A DNA stretch of 64,000 nt from Flavobacteriales bacterium. Lineage in GTDB: Bacteria; Bacteroidota; Bacteroidia; Flavobacteriales; Flavobacteriaceae. Positions 10,445 through 19,834 of this stretch are shown here, piece by piece. The position numbers and the translations under genes are program-made. Positions within the stretch are counted from its first letter, which is position 1. Each line of letters starts with the position of its first letter. The notes under the pieces were generated by a model, which ran no database searches, was not told where the DNA came from, and worked only from the letters and a program-made list of their open reading frames with translations. Where the stretch lies: contig JAFLBS010000001.1 of the NCBI GenBank assembly GCA_017303755.1, positions 992,001 to 1,056,000 of the forward strand. Direction: 5' to 3'.

Positions 10445-12625
10445 ATGAAACGTATTTTGTTCCTTCTTTTTGCAATTAATTTCTTGTATTCTAATGCTCA
10501 AAATCAACCCAAAGAATGGAATTTTGACTTTGAAAACAACTCCACTTCTTCTGATTTACCTTCGGGTTGGATCAAATGGGGAACCTATGATTTAGTAAAA
10601 GACACCCAAACTTTCTTCTCAGGAAAACAAGCTGTTTTAATCAATTCGGGTGATTCAGCTGGCACTTTTGGATCTATTGCCTATAAAATTCCAGCCAAGT
10701 ATAAAGGAAAATCAATTACTCTTGAAGGCTATATGAAAATCGAAAACGTCCAAAATGGTGCGGCAGGATTAATTATGCGTATTGATAAAGACGGACAAGT
10801 TCTTGAGTTTAACAATATGTCGAATCAAAAAATTCAAGGAACAAAAGATTGGACTAAATATTCAATTACCTTACGATACCATGAAAATGCAGATTTTATT
10901 TATGTTGGAGGAATATTATTAGGGAAAGGAAAGGCTTGGTATGATAAATTTACTGTAAAAATTGATGGAAAAGAGATTCAAAAACTAGCTGAAGTTGAAC
11001 GTGTTCCTACTAAAATAGAATTGGATAACGAATTCGACGAATCATCCTCAATCAATCTCACTAATCTGTCCAATTCACAAATCGAAAATTTATATTTACT
11101 CGGAAAAGTTTGGGGTTTTGTAAAGTACCATCATCCCGAAATTGCCAAAGGAAACATTAATTGGGATTATGAACTTTTCCGTATCATGAAGAAAATAGAC
11201 GCACCCGATTTTAAAAACGAACTAGTGCAATGGATTGGAAAATTAGGAGAATTTAAAAGCAATCAAGATGAAGTTCTTCCTACTGATAATGTAAAACTTA
11301 TGCCAACAACCAATTGGATTAAGGATAAAGCATTTTGTTCTGAAGATCTTTCTTCCATCTTAATAAAATTAAACACAACTCAAATCGACAAGAATCATTT
11401 TGTTGATTTTTATCACGGAGTAAAAAATCCTAATTTTGAAAACGAGCTTGCTTATTCCAAAATGAAATGGGACGATAAAGGCTATCGTTTATTGTCTTTA
11501 TTCCGCTATTGGAACATTATTGAATACTATTTTCCAAACAAATATTTAATCGACAAAAATTGGGATTCCGTCTTAAAAGAATTCATTCCCAAAATAATAG
11601 AAGGAAACGACGAATTGTCTTATAAATTAACGTTAGTTGAACTTATTGGAAACATTCAAGATACGCACGCGAATGTTTGGGGAAGAGACGATGCATTGTT
11701 GCGTTTTTTTGGTGAAAAAACAGTTCCAGTTCAAATAAAATACATCGAAAATAAATTTGTTGTGGTTAAATTGTATAATGAGTTTAAGCCAAATCAAAAA
11801 CTAAAAGTAGGCGATGTTATACTTAAAGTAAATGGATTAGATGTAAAAGATTATGTGGCTAAAAACAAAAAGTACTTTCCAGCATCTAACGAACCAACGC
11901 AGTACAGAAATATCTCAAAAAAACTATTGTTAACCAATAACGAAAAGCTTTCAGTAACGTATCAATCAGGCAATGAAGTTTTTACTGAAGATTTTGAAAC
12001 GATAGACGATAAATATTGGACTGATACTACGCCAGCTTCTAAAGAACTAACCAACGAAATAGGTTACATTTATCCTGCATCATTAAAAAAAGGTGAAATC
12101 AACGATATCATGAAATCGTTTGAAAATAAAAAAGGAATTGTACTGGATTTTCGTTGTTATCCTTCCGATTTTATCCTTTTTAGTTTAGGAAAACTACTAA
12201 TGCCTGAAAGCAAGGATTTTGTGAAATTCTCCAATTCTAGCGTTGATCATCCAGGTTTGTTTGAGTATACAAAAACTACCGATGTGGGAAGTCGAAACTC
12301 TAATTATTACAAAGGCAAAGTGGTCATTTTAATTAATGAAGAAACCCAAAGTAGTGCCGAATATCATGTAATGGCTTTGCGTTTGGCGCCCAAAGCAACC
12401 GTTTTAGGTAGTACAACTGCTGGAGCCGACGGCAACGTGTCTAGATTATTTTTGCCTGGAAGTGTGATGACAATGATTTCGGGAATTGGAGTCTACTATC
12501 CGGATGGTACCGAAACACAACGAATCGGAATTGTTCCAGATCTAAAAATGGAACCCACAGTTGAAGGAATTAAAGCAGGAAAAGATGAATTGTTAGAGAA
12601 AGCAATAGCGATTATCAATCAATAA
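10445..12625 (+). CDS. Secreted S41 family peptidase with PDZ domain
   Basis: A 726-residue exported serine peptidase related to C-terminal processing and tricorn-type proteases. It starts with a signal peptide (MKRILFLLFAINFLYSNAQ), then a beta-sandwich domain resembling carbohydrate-binding modules (about 20-185), then a helical region, a PDZ-like segment KLKVGDVILKVNGLDVKDYV, and the S41 catalytic core. The nucleophile is the Ser in NEETQSSAEYH near residue 635, followed by GSTTAGADG. The frame extends upstream to 10409, but the signal peptide fixes the ATG at 10445. Its stop abuts the end of the convergent hydrolase gene with no gap. Substrate unknown. Confidence 0.87.
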   Translation: MKRILFLLFAINFLYSNAQNQPKEWNFDFENNSTSSDLPSGWIKWGTYDLVKDTQTFFSGKQAVLINSGDSAGTFGSIAYKIPAKYKGKSITLEGYMKIENVQNGAAGLIMRIDKDGQVLEFNNMSNQKIQGTKDWTKYSITLRYHENADFIYVGGILLGKGKAWYDKFTVKIDGKEIQKLAEVERVPTKIELDNEFDESSSINLTNLSNSQIENLYLLGKVWGFVKYHHPEIAKGNINWDYELFRIMKKIDAPDFKNELVQWIGKLGEFKSNQDEVLPTDNVKLMPTTNWIKDKAFCSEDLSSILIKLNTTQIDKNHFVDFYHGVKNPNFENELAYSKMKWDDKGYRLLSLFRYWNIIEYYFPNKYLIDKNWDSVLKEFIPKIIEGNDELSYKLTLVELIGNIQDTHANVWGRDDALLRFFGEKTVPVQIKYIENKFVVVKLYNEFKPNQKLKVGDVILKVNGLDVKDYVAKNKKYFPASNEPTQYRNISKKLLLTNNEKLSVTYQSGNEVFTEDFETIDDKYWTDTTPASKELTNEIGYIYPASLKKGEINDIMKSFENKKGIVLDFRCYPSDFILFSLGKLLMPESKDFVKFSNSSVDHPGLFEYTKTTDVGSRNSNYYKGKVVILINEETQSSAEYHVMALRLAPKATVLGSTTAGADGNVSRLFLPGSVMTMISGIGVYYPDGTETQRIGIVPDLKMEPTVEGIKAGKDELLEKAIAIINQ

Positions 12626-13408
12626 CTAAATTTTTTTAAAAAAATTCAACAACACTTTCATCAATTCGTTTTGATTTTCAATGTGACTCATGTGTCCGTC
12701 TTCAAAACTAGTGAGTTGTGCTTTGGTTCCTTCGATTTGGTCTAAATTGTCATTGTAAATTAAAACACCGTCTTTTTTACCTAAAATCAACTGAATCGGA
12801 TACGGCGCAAAATGCAAAATCACTTCACGATCTTTCCTGATTTTCATGCCTTCCAAAGCAGCAACTATGCCTTGTAACGGCGTTTTTAAAGCTTCCAATT
12901 TTACCTTTTCAATTTCTCCAGATAAACGTTCGCGGTTGTCTTCGCTAAACAAATTGGCAATACTCATCCGCACAAAAGCCGTGTAATTTTGTTTCACAGC
13001 TACGATTGCGCGATCTCGATTGATTTTACGTTCATCACTATCAGCACGTGAAGTCGAATTCAACAACACCAAACCTTTCATCGCATCCGGATACAATTCG
13101 GCGAAAGCCAATGCCACATATCCGCCCATCGAATGACCAACCAAAACTGCTTTTCTAATTTTCAATTCATGCAAAACACTGTGAACCATATCGGCTTGGT
13201 CTTCCATAGAATGTACATAACCCAAGCATTCGGTTTGACCGTGACCCAACAAATCAATCGTAATCACTCGATTTTTTTTTGAAAACTCAGGCACAAAGGC
13301 ATTCCACATACTCTGATTTTCTAAAAAACCATGCAACAGCACAATGGCCGTTCCTTTTCCTTGGTCGGTGTAAGCAATTTTGGTGTTTTTGTAGACAGTT
13401 GTTTTCAT
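12626..13408 (-). CDS. Alpha/beta hydrolase
   Basis: A 260-residue hydrolase of the alpha/beta fold with no signal peptide, so probably cytoplasmic. The oxyanion-hole motif LLHGFLENQSMW is near residue 25, and the nucleophile elbow is VGHSMGGYVAL with Ser as nucleophile. The acid is likely in LILGKKDGVL, and the catalytic His lies in FEDGHMSHIEN near the C-terminus. The family includes esterases, haloperoxidase-like enzymes and menaquinone MenH; nothing here decides the substrate. It converges exactly on the S41 peptidase gene. Confidence 0.85.
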   Translation of the reverse strand: MKTTVYKNTKIAYTDQGKGTAIVLLHGFLENQSMWNAFVPEFSKKNRVITIDLLGHGQTECLGYVHSMEDQADMVHSVLHELKIRKAVLVGHSMGGYVALAFAELYPDAMKGLVLLNSTSRADSDERKINRDRAIVAVKQNYTAFVRMSIANLFSEDNRERLSGEIEKVKLEALKTPLQGIVAALEGMKIRKDREVILHFAPYPIQLILGKKDGVLIYNDNLDQIEGTKAQLTSFEDGHMSHIENQNELMKVLLNFFKKI

Positions 13409-13560
13409 CAGCGCAAAACTATGACTTTAATTTTTTTGAACCACCAAATAACCAAAAGAAAGTGTACCTATTGAGTGTAATAACTTTTGTGCCTTTTGTG
13501 GTTGAAAAAAACAACTTATTTTTACAAAAAATCTGAGTTCTATTTAGTAAAACAAAAACC

Positions 13561-13953
13561 ATGTTCACACTTCAACAAATCCACGAAGCCCATTCCAAAG
13601 TCAAAAGTGGCGCCGATTTTCCACAGTACATGCAAGATATTATTGATCTCGGCGTAACGTCTTTTGAGACTTTTGTATCGGATAATCACACTGATTATAA
13701 AGGAGAAAATGACTTTTCTATTTCGTCAGATGGCTTTTCTGAAATCTTAACTATTATGGATGAATGCAATGCTGAACAGTTCAAATCGGATCTAAAAGCA
13801 CACCAACAAGGCCAAACCGATTACCCGACTTTTTTGAACGATTGCGCCAAATCGGGTATAGAAAAATGGGAAGTTATTATGTCTGAAATGACGTGTACGT
13901 ATTTTGATACAAAAGGAGAAGCCGTTTTGGTAGAGAAAATCCCAACGGTATAG
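13561..13953 (+). CDS. DUF1398 family protein
   Basis: A 130-residue soluble protein recognised as DUF1398 (the YbcV-like family) from its start MFTLQQIHEAHSKVKSGADF, the ISDLGV/TSFETFVSDNHTDY-like segment, and the C-terminal GIEKWEVIMSEMTCTYFD. Members are found scattered in Bacteroidota and Proteobacteria and have no established function; the name phage envelope protein seen in some records is not supported by anything here. It is a single gene followed by its own terminator. Confidence 0.75.
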   Translation: MFTLQQIHEAHSKVKSGADFPQYMQDIIDLGVTSFETFVSDNHTDYKGENDFSISSDGFSEILTIMDECNAEQFKSDLKAHQQGQTDYPTFLNDCAKSGIEKWEVIMSEMTCTYFDTKGEAVLVEKIPTV

Positions 13954-13976
13954 ATTTTACAGACAAAAGAAACAAG

Positions 13977-14013
13977 AAAAAAGACGGACTGACAATTGAC
14001 AACCGTCTTTTTT
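13977..14013 (+). terminator. Terminator after the DUF1398 gene
   Basis: AAAAAAGACGG pairs with CCGTCTTTTTT around a 15-base loop. The A and T runs on both sides allow it to serve the convergent aminopeptidase gene as well. Confidence 0.8.
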
Positions 14014-14066
14014 CTATTCTCTATGTTCTCTTTTCTTTAACTGAAAACTGTCACTGCGACTGAAAA

Positions 14067-15359
14067 CTAACTATTCATTATCGCCTCAATTTCATCCACT
14101 TCAATCGGAATGTTGCGCATTAAGTTGAATGCCGCACCTTGTTCCTGAATCACCATATCGTCTTCAATACGAATTCCGAAACCTTCATCCGGTATGTAGA
14201 TTCCAGGTTCAACCGTAAACACCATATTGGCTTTCATCGGTTCGTGTAGCAAACCATAATCGTGCGTGTCCAATCCCATGTGGTGCGAAGTTCCGTGCAT
14301 AAAATATTTTTTATACGCTGGCCAATCGGGGTTTTCGTTTTGTACATCGGCTTTGTCAATCAATCCCAAACCAAGTAGTTCAGAAGTCATAATTTTCCCC
14401 ACTTCAACATGGTATTGTTTCCATAAAGTGCCTGGAACCAACATTTTAGTGGCTTCATTTTTAACGCGTAAAACCGCATTGTATACTTCTTTTTGTCGCT
14501 CTGAAAAACGTCCAGAAACCGGAACCATACGCGTCATATCACTAGAATAATTAGCATATTCTGCACCCACATCCAATAAAATCAAATCACCTTCTCTACA
14601 TTGTTGATTGTTTTCGATGTAATGCAACACATTCGCATTGTTTCCCGAAGCAATAATTGGTGTATACGCAAAACCTTTGGAGCGATTGCGTAAAAATTCG
14701 TGCGCAAATTCGGCTTCAATTTCGTATTCCATTACATTTGATTTTACGAAATTCAAAATGCGTCGGAAGCCTTTCTCGGTAATATCACAAGCGGTTTGAA
14801 TCAAATCAATCTCTTCGCTTTCTTTTACCGAACGCAAACGTTGCAAAATTGGATTCGATTTCTCCACTTTGTGTGCCGGATAATTTTCTTTCCACCATTT
14901 TACAAAGCGAGCCTCACGAGTTTCCGTTTCAATGGTAGCACGATAATGCTCATTGGTGTTGATATAAATCGTCTCAGCATACGCCATGATTTCCTTCAAG
15001 GTTTTGTGAAAATCCTGTAGCCAAATTACCGTTTTGATTCCGGCAACTTCAAATGCACGCTCTTTGGTCAGTTTTTCGCCTTCCCAAATGGCAATGTGTT
15101 CGTTGGTTTCTTTTAGAAAAAGAATTTCTTTTAAATGTTCATAAGGTGCATCAGGAAAAAGCAACAAAATACTTTCTTCTTGATCCACTCCCGACAAATA
15201 AAAGATATCGCGGTGTTGTGCAAAAGGCAACGTACTGTCGGCCGAAACCGGATAAATATCGTTCGAATTAAATACAGCCACACTGTTGGGTTTCATCTGC
15301 GCAGTAAATTTTCTTCTGTTTTTGATGAATAAATCGCGGTCTATTGGATGGTATTTCAT
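14067..15359 (-). CDS. pepP: Xaa-Pro aminopeptidase (aminopeptidase P)
   Basis: A 430-residue M24B metallopeptidase that removes the N-terminal residue before proline, in the cytoplasm. The N-terminal aminopeptidase P domain (DRDLFIKNRRKFTAQMKPNS onward) is followed by the pita-bread fold. Metal ligands are seen in LLDVGAEYANYSSDMTRMV (two Asp), HGTSHHMGLDTHD (His), VEPGIYIPDEG (Glu) and IRIEDDMVI (Glu). Length fits the family (~430-440). The start is followed upstream by an 8-bp tandem repeat. Confidence 0.93.
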   Translation of the reverse strand: MKYHPIDRDLFIKNRRKFTAQMKPNSVAVFNSNDIYPVSADSTLPFAQHRDIFYLSGVDQEESILLLFPDAPYEHLKEILFLKETNEHIAIWEGEKLTKERAFEVAGIKTVIWLQDFHKTLKEIMAYAETIYINTNEHYRATIETETREARFVKWWKENYPAHKVEKSNPILQRLRSVKESEEIDLIQTACDITEKGFRRILNFVKSNVMEYEIEAEFAHEFLRNRSKGFAYTPIIASGNNANVLHYIENNQQCREGDLILLDVGAEYANYSSDMTRMVPVSGRFSERQKEVYNAVLRVKNEATKMLVPGTLWKQYHVEVGKIMTSELLGLGLIDKADVQNENPDWPAYKKYFMHGTSHHMGLDTHDYGLLHEPMKANMVFTVEPGIYIPDEGFGIRIEDDMVIQEQGAAFNLMRNIPIEVDEIEAIMNS

Positions 15360-15361
15360 AT

Positions 15362-15401
15362 TTAGATTATTAGATTGTTAGATTGTTAGATTGTTAGATT
15401 G
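15362..15401. repeat. 8-bp tandem repeat, five units
   Basis: TTAGATTA followed by four copies of TTAGATTG, just before the aminopeptidase P start codon (that is, in its 5' leader or promoter). The same unit occurs in the accB-accC gap at 60426-60500 as an inverted arrangement. Confidence 0.85.
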
Positions 15402-15473
15402 TTCTAACAATATTGAGTACCAAAATTAGTGAATATTACGAGTGTTGAAGTAGCCAAATGGCGTTATTTTTTT

Positions 15474-15593
15474 CACACGAATTTCACTAATTCACACGAA
15501 TTAATTTACTTAACTAATTTCACTGAAATTGCTTGGTTCGTGAAATTAAATAAAAGATAAATAAGTTTCGTGGCAATTCGTGCAATTCGTGTA
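15474..15593. repeat. Dispersed repeat family D, full inverted element
   Basis: The left arm carries CACACGAATTTCAC and CACACGAATT units, and the right arm carries AATTCGTGCAATTCGTGT. The arms are complementary, so the element can fold back. It fills the gap between the Crp/Fnr stop and the aminopeptidase P start. Confidence 0.7.
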
Positions 15594-15597
15594 AAAT

Positions 15598-16191
15598 TTA
15601 AAGTGTGTTTCTACGAATGCGACTCATGTGTCGATTGGATATTCCTAAAAATGAAGCCAAATAATGCAGCGGAACTTCTTGCAGTAGTTTTGGATCGTTG
15701 GTGAGTAGTTTTGTATAGCGTTCTTCGGGTGTAAGTGTCAATAAATCAATTCGGTAATCGTCTATCAAACAGATTTGTTTTTCAATTAAATTGTAATAAA
15801 ATTGATGAAACGCTTCGTTGTTGATAATCAGCTCTTTGAACGTTTTCAAATCAACAACCCACAATTTAGTATCGGCAATCGCTTTGATACTTTTTCGAGA
15901 TGGTTTTTGAAAAAGAAAACTGCTTAATGATGAAGTAACCGAATTTTTCAACGCCAAATAAGAAGTTTTTTCTTCTCCTTCAATTAGTATCGAATGCTGT
16001 AAAATCCCACTTTCAACGTAACAGAAATAAGTACACACTTCATTTTCTTTGACAAAATAATCGTTTTTCTTCAGTTCTAAAACCGAAAATGATGCGATGG
16101 CTTTCTCCATTAATGGATATAATGAATCGGAATTCGAATCCAAAAAACTAAGCGCAAAAGTCAGAAACTGATTTTTTGAAGAAGTTGACAT
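15598..16191 (-). CDS. Crp/Fnr family transcriptional regulator
   Basis: A 197-residue regulator with an N-terminal cyclic-nucleotide-binding-like beta-roll (LKKNDYFVKENEVCTYFCYV, then GEEKTSYLALKNSV) and a C-terminal winged helix. The recognition helix is in PLHYLASFLGISNRHMSRIRR. No four-cysteine iron-sulphur cluster typical of Fnr is visible, and the arginine of true cAMP binders is not obvious, so the ligand is unknown. Similar short Crp-like proteins are common in Flavobacteria and often act on a neighbouring gene; the divergent BNR-repeat gene starts 93 bp away and is a possible target, which is inference. Confidence 0.85.
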   Translation of the reverse strand: MSTSSKNQFLTFALSFLDSNSDSLYPLMEKAIASFSVLELKKNDYFVKENEVCTYFCYVESGILQHSILIEGEEKTSYLALKNSVTSSLSSFLFQKPSRKSIKAIADTKLWVVDLKTFKELIINNEAFHQFYYNLIEKQICLIDDYRIDLLTLTPEERYTKLLTNDPKLLQEVPLHYLASFLGISNRHMSRIRRNTL

Positions 16192-16284
16192 TGTAATGAT
16201 AATTTCAGAACAAAAATATTCTTTTTGTGCGAATAGTTTTTAAGAATGCCTTTAAAACAATATTTTTATAAAAAATTTCAAAGA

Positions 16285-18897
16285 ATGAAAAAGAGTTTTT
16301 GGTTACTATTTCTAGTTGTTCAGTCGATTACGGCTCAGAATTATTCATTGGATTCGGTCGAGTTCAAAAGCATTGGACCAACCATCATGAGTGGTCGTGT
16401 AGTCGATTTGGCCGTGAATCCCGAGAATCCTTCTGAATTTTATGTGGCGTATGCTTCGGGTGGACTTTGGTATACCAACAACAACGGAACGAGTTTTACA
16501 CCCATAATGGATTCGGCAGAAACGCTCAATTGTGGAACAGTAACCGTCGATTGGAATTTGGGAACGATTTGGGTAGGAACAGGCGAAGTAAATTCGTCGC
16601 GCTCATCGTATTCAGGAATCGGAGTTTTAAAATCATCCGATAAAGGAAAAACTTGGGAAAATTTAGGTTTACCCGAAAGTCATCACATCAGCAGAATCAA
16701 AGTCAATCCTAAAAATACCAACGAAATTATAGTTGGAGTTGTAGGTCATTTGTATACTAAAAACAACGAACGCGGTATTTATAAAACCATCGATGGCGGA
16801 AAAACGTGGAAACAAACTCTTTTTGTAAACGATGAAACCGGAATCATAGATGTTACCGTAGCATCAGATAACTTCAATACTATGTACGCAGCTGCTTGGC
16901 AAAAAGACCGAAAAGCGTGGAATTTCAAAGGCAACGGAGAAGGTTCTGGAATTTATAAAAGTACCGATGCTGGAACGACTTGGCAGTTGATTTCCACTCC
17001 AACTTCTGGTTTTCCAGCAGGCGAAAAAGTGGGAAGAATCGGACTTTTTGCTGTCAATTCAACTACTATTTATGCCGTTGTTGATAATCAAAATCTTCGT
17101 CCTTCAGCTAAAAAGGAAAAACCCAAAGACGCTAATTCAGCTCTTTTTGATACTGAAGTAATTGGTTGTGAATTCTATCAATCTTCGGATGGCGGAATCA
17201 CTTGGATAAAGAAAAACAAAGACTTCATTGACGATATGTACTACAGCTACGGCTATTATTTTGCCAATATAACGGTTGACAGTCAAAATCCGAATCGAGT
17301 GTATATTGGCGGTGTTCCGTTGTTGTTTTCTGAAGATGGTGGCGCTACTTTTACCGCTATTAGTAAAGAAAACGTTCACGCCGATCATCATGTTACTTGG
17401 GTAAATCCGAAAAACCCGAATCACATTATTAACGGGAATGATGGTGGAGTGAACATCACTTTTGATAACGGAGAAAATTGGATTAAATGCAACAATCAAG
17501 CCTTGGGTCAGTTTTATGCTGTGAATGTAGATTATCAAGAAAATTATAATGTTTACGGAGGTTTGCAAGACAATGGCGTTTGGTTTGGTCCGAATGATTA
17601 CAGTCACAATCGCGCTTGGCAGCAAGAAGGGAAATATCCGTTTCAAGAAATTTTAGGTGGCGATGGAATGCAAGTTCAAATCGATAAACGCAATCCAAAT
17701 ATAGTATACACTGGTTTTCAATTTGGAAATTATTACCGTTATGATTTGGGCAAAAACAAATCGGAAGCGGTAACTCCAAAAGCCAAAAAAGACGATGAGC
17801 CGTTCCGCTACAACTGGCAAACGCCAATTTTACTATCAACTCACAATCAAGACATACTGTATTTTGGGTCTAATTTTTTACATCGTTCGATGAATCAAGG
17901 CGAAAAATGGGAGCAAATTTCACCCGATTTGACTAAAGGAAAGGTTGAAGGAAATGTAGCCTTCGGAACTATAACCACCATTTCAGAAAGTACATTTCAA
18001 TTTGGTTTGTTGTACGTTGGAACCGATGATGGCAACATTCATGTTTCCAAAGACAGCGGAAATTCGTGGCAATTAATCTCAGGAAATTTAACGCAAAATT
18101 TATGGGTTTCTAGAGTGGTGGCTTCTGCTCATAGTAAAGAAAGAGTATACGTAACTTTAAACGGTTATCGAAATGATGATTTCACGGCTTATGTATATGT
18201 TTCAGACGATTTTGGTGCAACTTGGAAACGCATTTCCAATCTTCCGAATCATCCCGTAAATGTAATTGTGGAAGACAAAACCAATGAAAACTTACTTTTT
18301 GTGGGAACGGATAACAATGTGTATGTTTCTTTTGATAGAGGTAATTCATGGCAAGAATTTTCCAACGGAATGCCCAAAGTAGCGGTACACGATTTGGTCA
18401 TTCAAACCAAAGCCAACGAATTGATTGTAGGAACACACGGTCGTTCGCTTTACAAAGTTGACATCTCCAAACTACAAGATTTACAAGCGGTTGTTGCCAA
18501 AAAAGAACTGCATTTGTATGGTATCGCTAGTAAAAATAAATCAGAACGTTGGGGACAAAAAAGTTACGCTTGGGGAAAACCAATTGAGCCAAAAACGATG
18601 ATTTGGTTTTATTCCAATTCAGATAAAGAAGTGAATCTTACGATTGAAAACAGCAAAAAAGCGATTGTTTATTCGCAAAAAATATCAGCCAAAAAAGGCA
18701 TCAATAAAGTAGAATACGATTGTACGTTATCTAAAAATGATGCTGATAGTTGGGTAAGAAAAGACAAAAAAATCGAAATCAAAGAAGCCAAAAACAAAAA
18801 ATATTATCTACCAGCCGATAAGTACACTGTTACGGTTCAGAGTGGTGATTTCAAAGAATCAGAATCGTTGATAATCGAAGAATCTAAAAAAAGTTAA
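16285..18897 (+). CDS. Secreted BNR/YVTN-repeat beta-propeller protein
   Basis: An 870-residue exported protein of the sortilin/VPS10-like propeller class. A signal peptide (MKKSFWLLFLVVQSITAQN) is followed by Asp-box repeats such as SSDKGKTWENL, TIDGGKTWKQ, STDAGTTWQL, SSDGGITWIK and SKDSGNSWQL spread over about residues 30-735. A C-terminal beta-rich tail follows. Records often call such proteins glycosyl hydrolases, but no glycosidase catalytic residues can be named here. The frame opens at 16246; the signal peptide fixes the ATG at 16285. The ChaN-like gene starts one base after the stop, so the two are one operon. Confidence 0.85.
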   Translation: MKKSFWLLFLVVQSITAQNYSLDSVEFKSIGPTIMSGRVVDLAVNPENPSEFYVAYASGGLWYTNNNGTSFTPIMDSAETLNCGTVTVDWNLGTIWVGTGEVNSSRSSYSGIGVLKSSDKGKTWENLGLPESHHISRIKVNPKNTNEIIVGVVGHLYTKNNERGIYKTIDGGKTWKQTLFVNDETGIIDVTVASDNFNTMYAAAWQKDRKAWNFKGNGEGSGIYKSTDAGTTWQLISTPTSGFPAGEKVGRIGLFAVNSTTIYAVVDNQNLRPSAKKEKPKDANSALFDTEVIGCEFYQSSDGGITWIKKNKDFIDDMYYSYGYYFANITVDSQNPNRVYIGGVPLLFSEDGGATFTAISKENVHADHHVTWVNPKNPNHIINGNDGGVNITFDNGENWIKCNNQALGQFYAVNVDYQENYNVYGGLQDNGVWFGPNDYSHNRAWQQEGKYPFQEILGGDGMQVQIDKRNPNIVYTGFQFGNYYRYDLGKNKSEAVTPKAKKDDEPFRYNWQTPILLSTHNQDILYFGSNFLHRSMNQGEKWEQISPDLTKGKVEGNVAFGTITTISESTFQFGLLYVGTDDGNIHVSKDSGNSWQLISGNLTQNLWVSRVVASAHSKERVYVTLNGYRNDDFTAYVYVSDDFGATWKRISNLPNHPVNVIVEDKTNENLLFVGTDNNVYVSFDRGNSWQEFSNGMPKVAVHDLVIQTKANELIVGTHGRSLYKVDISKLQDLQAVVAKKELHLYGIASKNKSERWGQKSYAWGKPIEPKTMIWFYSNSDKEVNLTIENSKKAIVYSQKISAKKGINKVEYDCTLSKNDADSWVRKDKKIEIKEAKNKKYYLPADKYTVTVQSGDFKESESLIIEESKKS

Positions 18898-18898
18898 G

Positions 18899-19750
18899 AT
18901 GAAAAAAAGTCTAGTGATACTAAGTTGTTTGTTTGTGTTTTCAGCATTTGCACAAGACAAAAAAGTGTATCAATTATTTGATAAAAACGGAAAGAAAACG
19001 ACGTATGCAAAATTGTTAAAGGCAACTTTGAATACGCAAGTGTTGCTTTTTGGCGAATACCATAACAATTCGATAGTGCATTGGTTGCAACTCGAATTGA
19101 CGAAAGATGTTGCGGAGAAAAAACCAGTAGTTTTAGGTGCTGAAATGCTCGAAGCCGATAATCAAAAGCAATTGGACGCGTATTTGAAAGGCGAAATCAA
19201 TCAAAAACAATTGGATTCAACGGCGCGATTGTGGCCCAATTACAAAACCGATTACAAGCCTTTGGTTGATTTTGCGAAAGACAATAACATCACATTCATC
19301 GCCACTAATATTCCGAGAAGATACGCTTCAATGGTTTCCAAAAAAGGTTTTGAAGCTTTAGAAACACTAACCGATGAGGAAAAATCATGGATTGCACCAC
19401 AACCGATTCCGTACGATGCCAATTTACCTGGTTATGTTGAAATGATGAAAATGATGGGAGAACATACGAGTCCGAATATGCCCAAAGCGCAAGCCAGCAA
19501 AGATGCCACAATGGGTTATTTCATCTATAAAAATCTAAAAGACAATAGTGTTTTTATTCATTACAACGGAACCTATCATTCGGATAATTTTGAAGGAATC
19601 AGTTGGTATCTTTTGCAACAAAATCCTGATTTAAAAATCATTACTATTGCCACTGTCGAACAAAAAGATCTTTCTAAACTAGAAAAAGAGTATTACAATA
19701 AAGCCGATTTTATTCTCGTTATTGATGAAGATGCAACTAAAACGTATTAG
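18899..19750 (+). CDS. ChaN-like protein (Tiki/haem-binding superfamily)
   Basis: A 283-residue exported protein with a signal peptide (MKKSLVILSCLFVFSAFAQ). The segment LLFGEYHNNSIVHWLQLEL is the characteristic first motif of the ChaN family, and FIHYNGTYHSDNFEGI is the C-terminal His motif; together these ligand positions bind haem in Campylobacter ChaN and form a metallopeptidase-like site in the wider Tiki/TraB superfamily. Iron or haem handling in the periplasm is the family-based guess. It is cotranscribed with the BNR-repeat gene. Confidence 0.82.
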   Translation: MKKSLVILSCLFVFSAFAQDKKVYQLFDKNGKKTTYAKLLKATLNTQVLLFGEYHNNSIVHWLQLELTKDVAEKKPVVLGAEMLEADNQKQLDAYLKGEINQKQLDSTARLWPNYKTDYKPLVDFAKDNNITFIATNIPRRYASMVSKKGFEALETLTDEEKSWIAPQPIPYDANLPGYVEMMKMMGEHTSPNMPKAQASKDATMGYFIYKNLKDNSVFIHYNGTYHSDNFEGISWYLLQQNPDLKIITIATVEQKDLSKLEKEYYNKADFILVIDEDATKTY

Positions 19751-19834
19751 ATCAATTACAAATCACTTTTTTAATTACTTTTGAATCGAAATACAGTAGC
19801 TAAAAAATTAAAAAACATAAATAGAGTTCTCAAA

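Noticed and set aside
17137-17839. Minus-strand open frames of 169 and 118 codons inside the BNR-repeat gene
   Set aside because: Shadow frames; the plus strand carries Asp-box repeats throughout.
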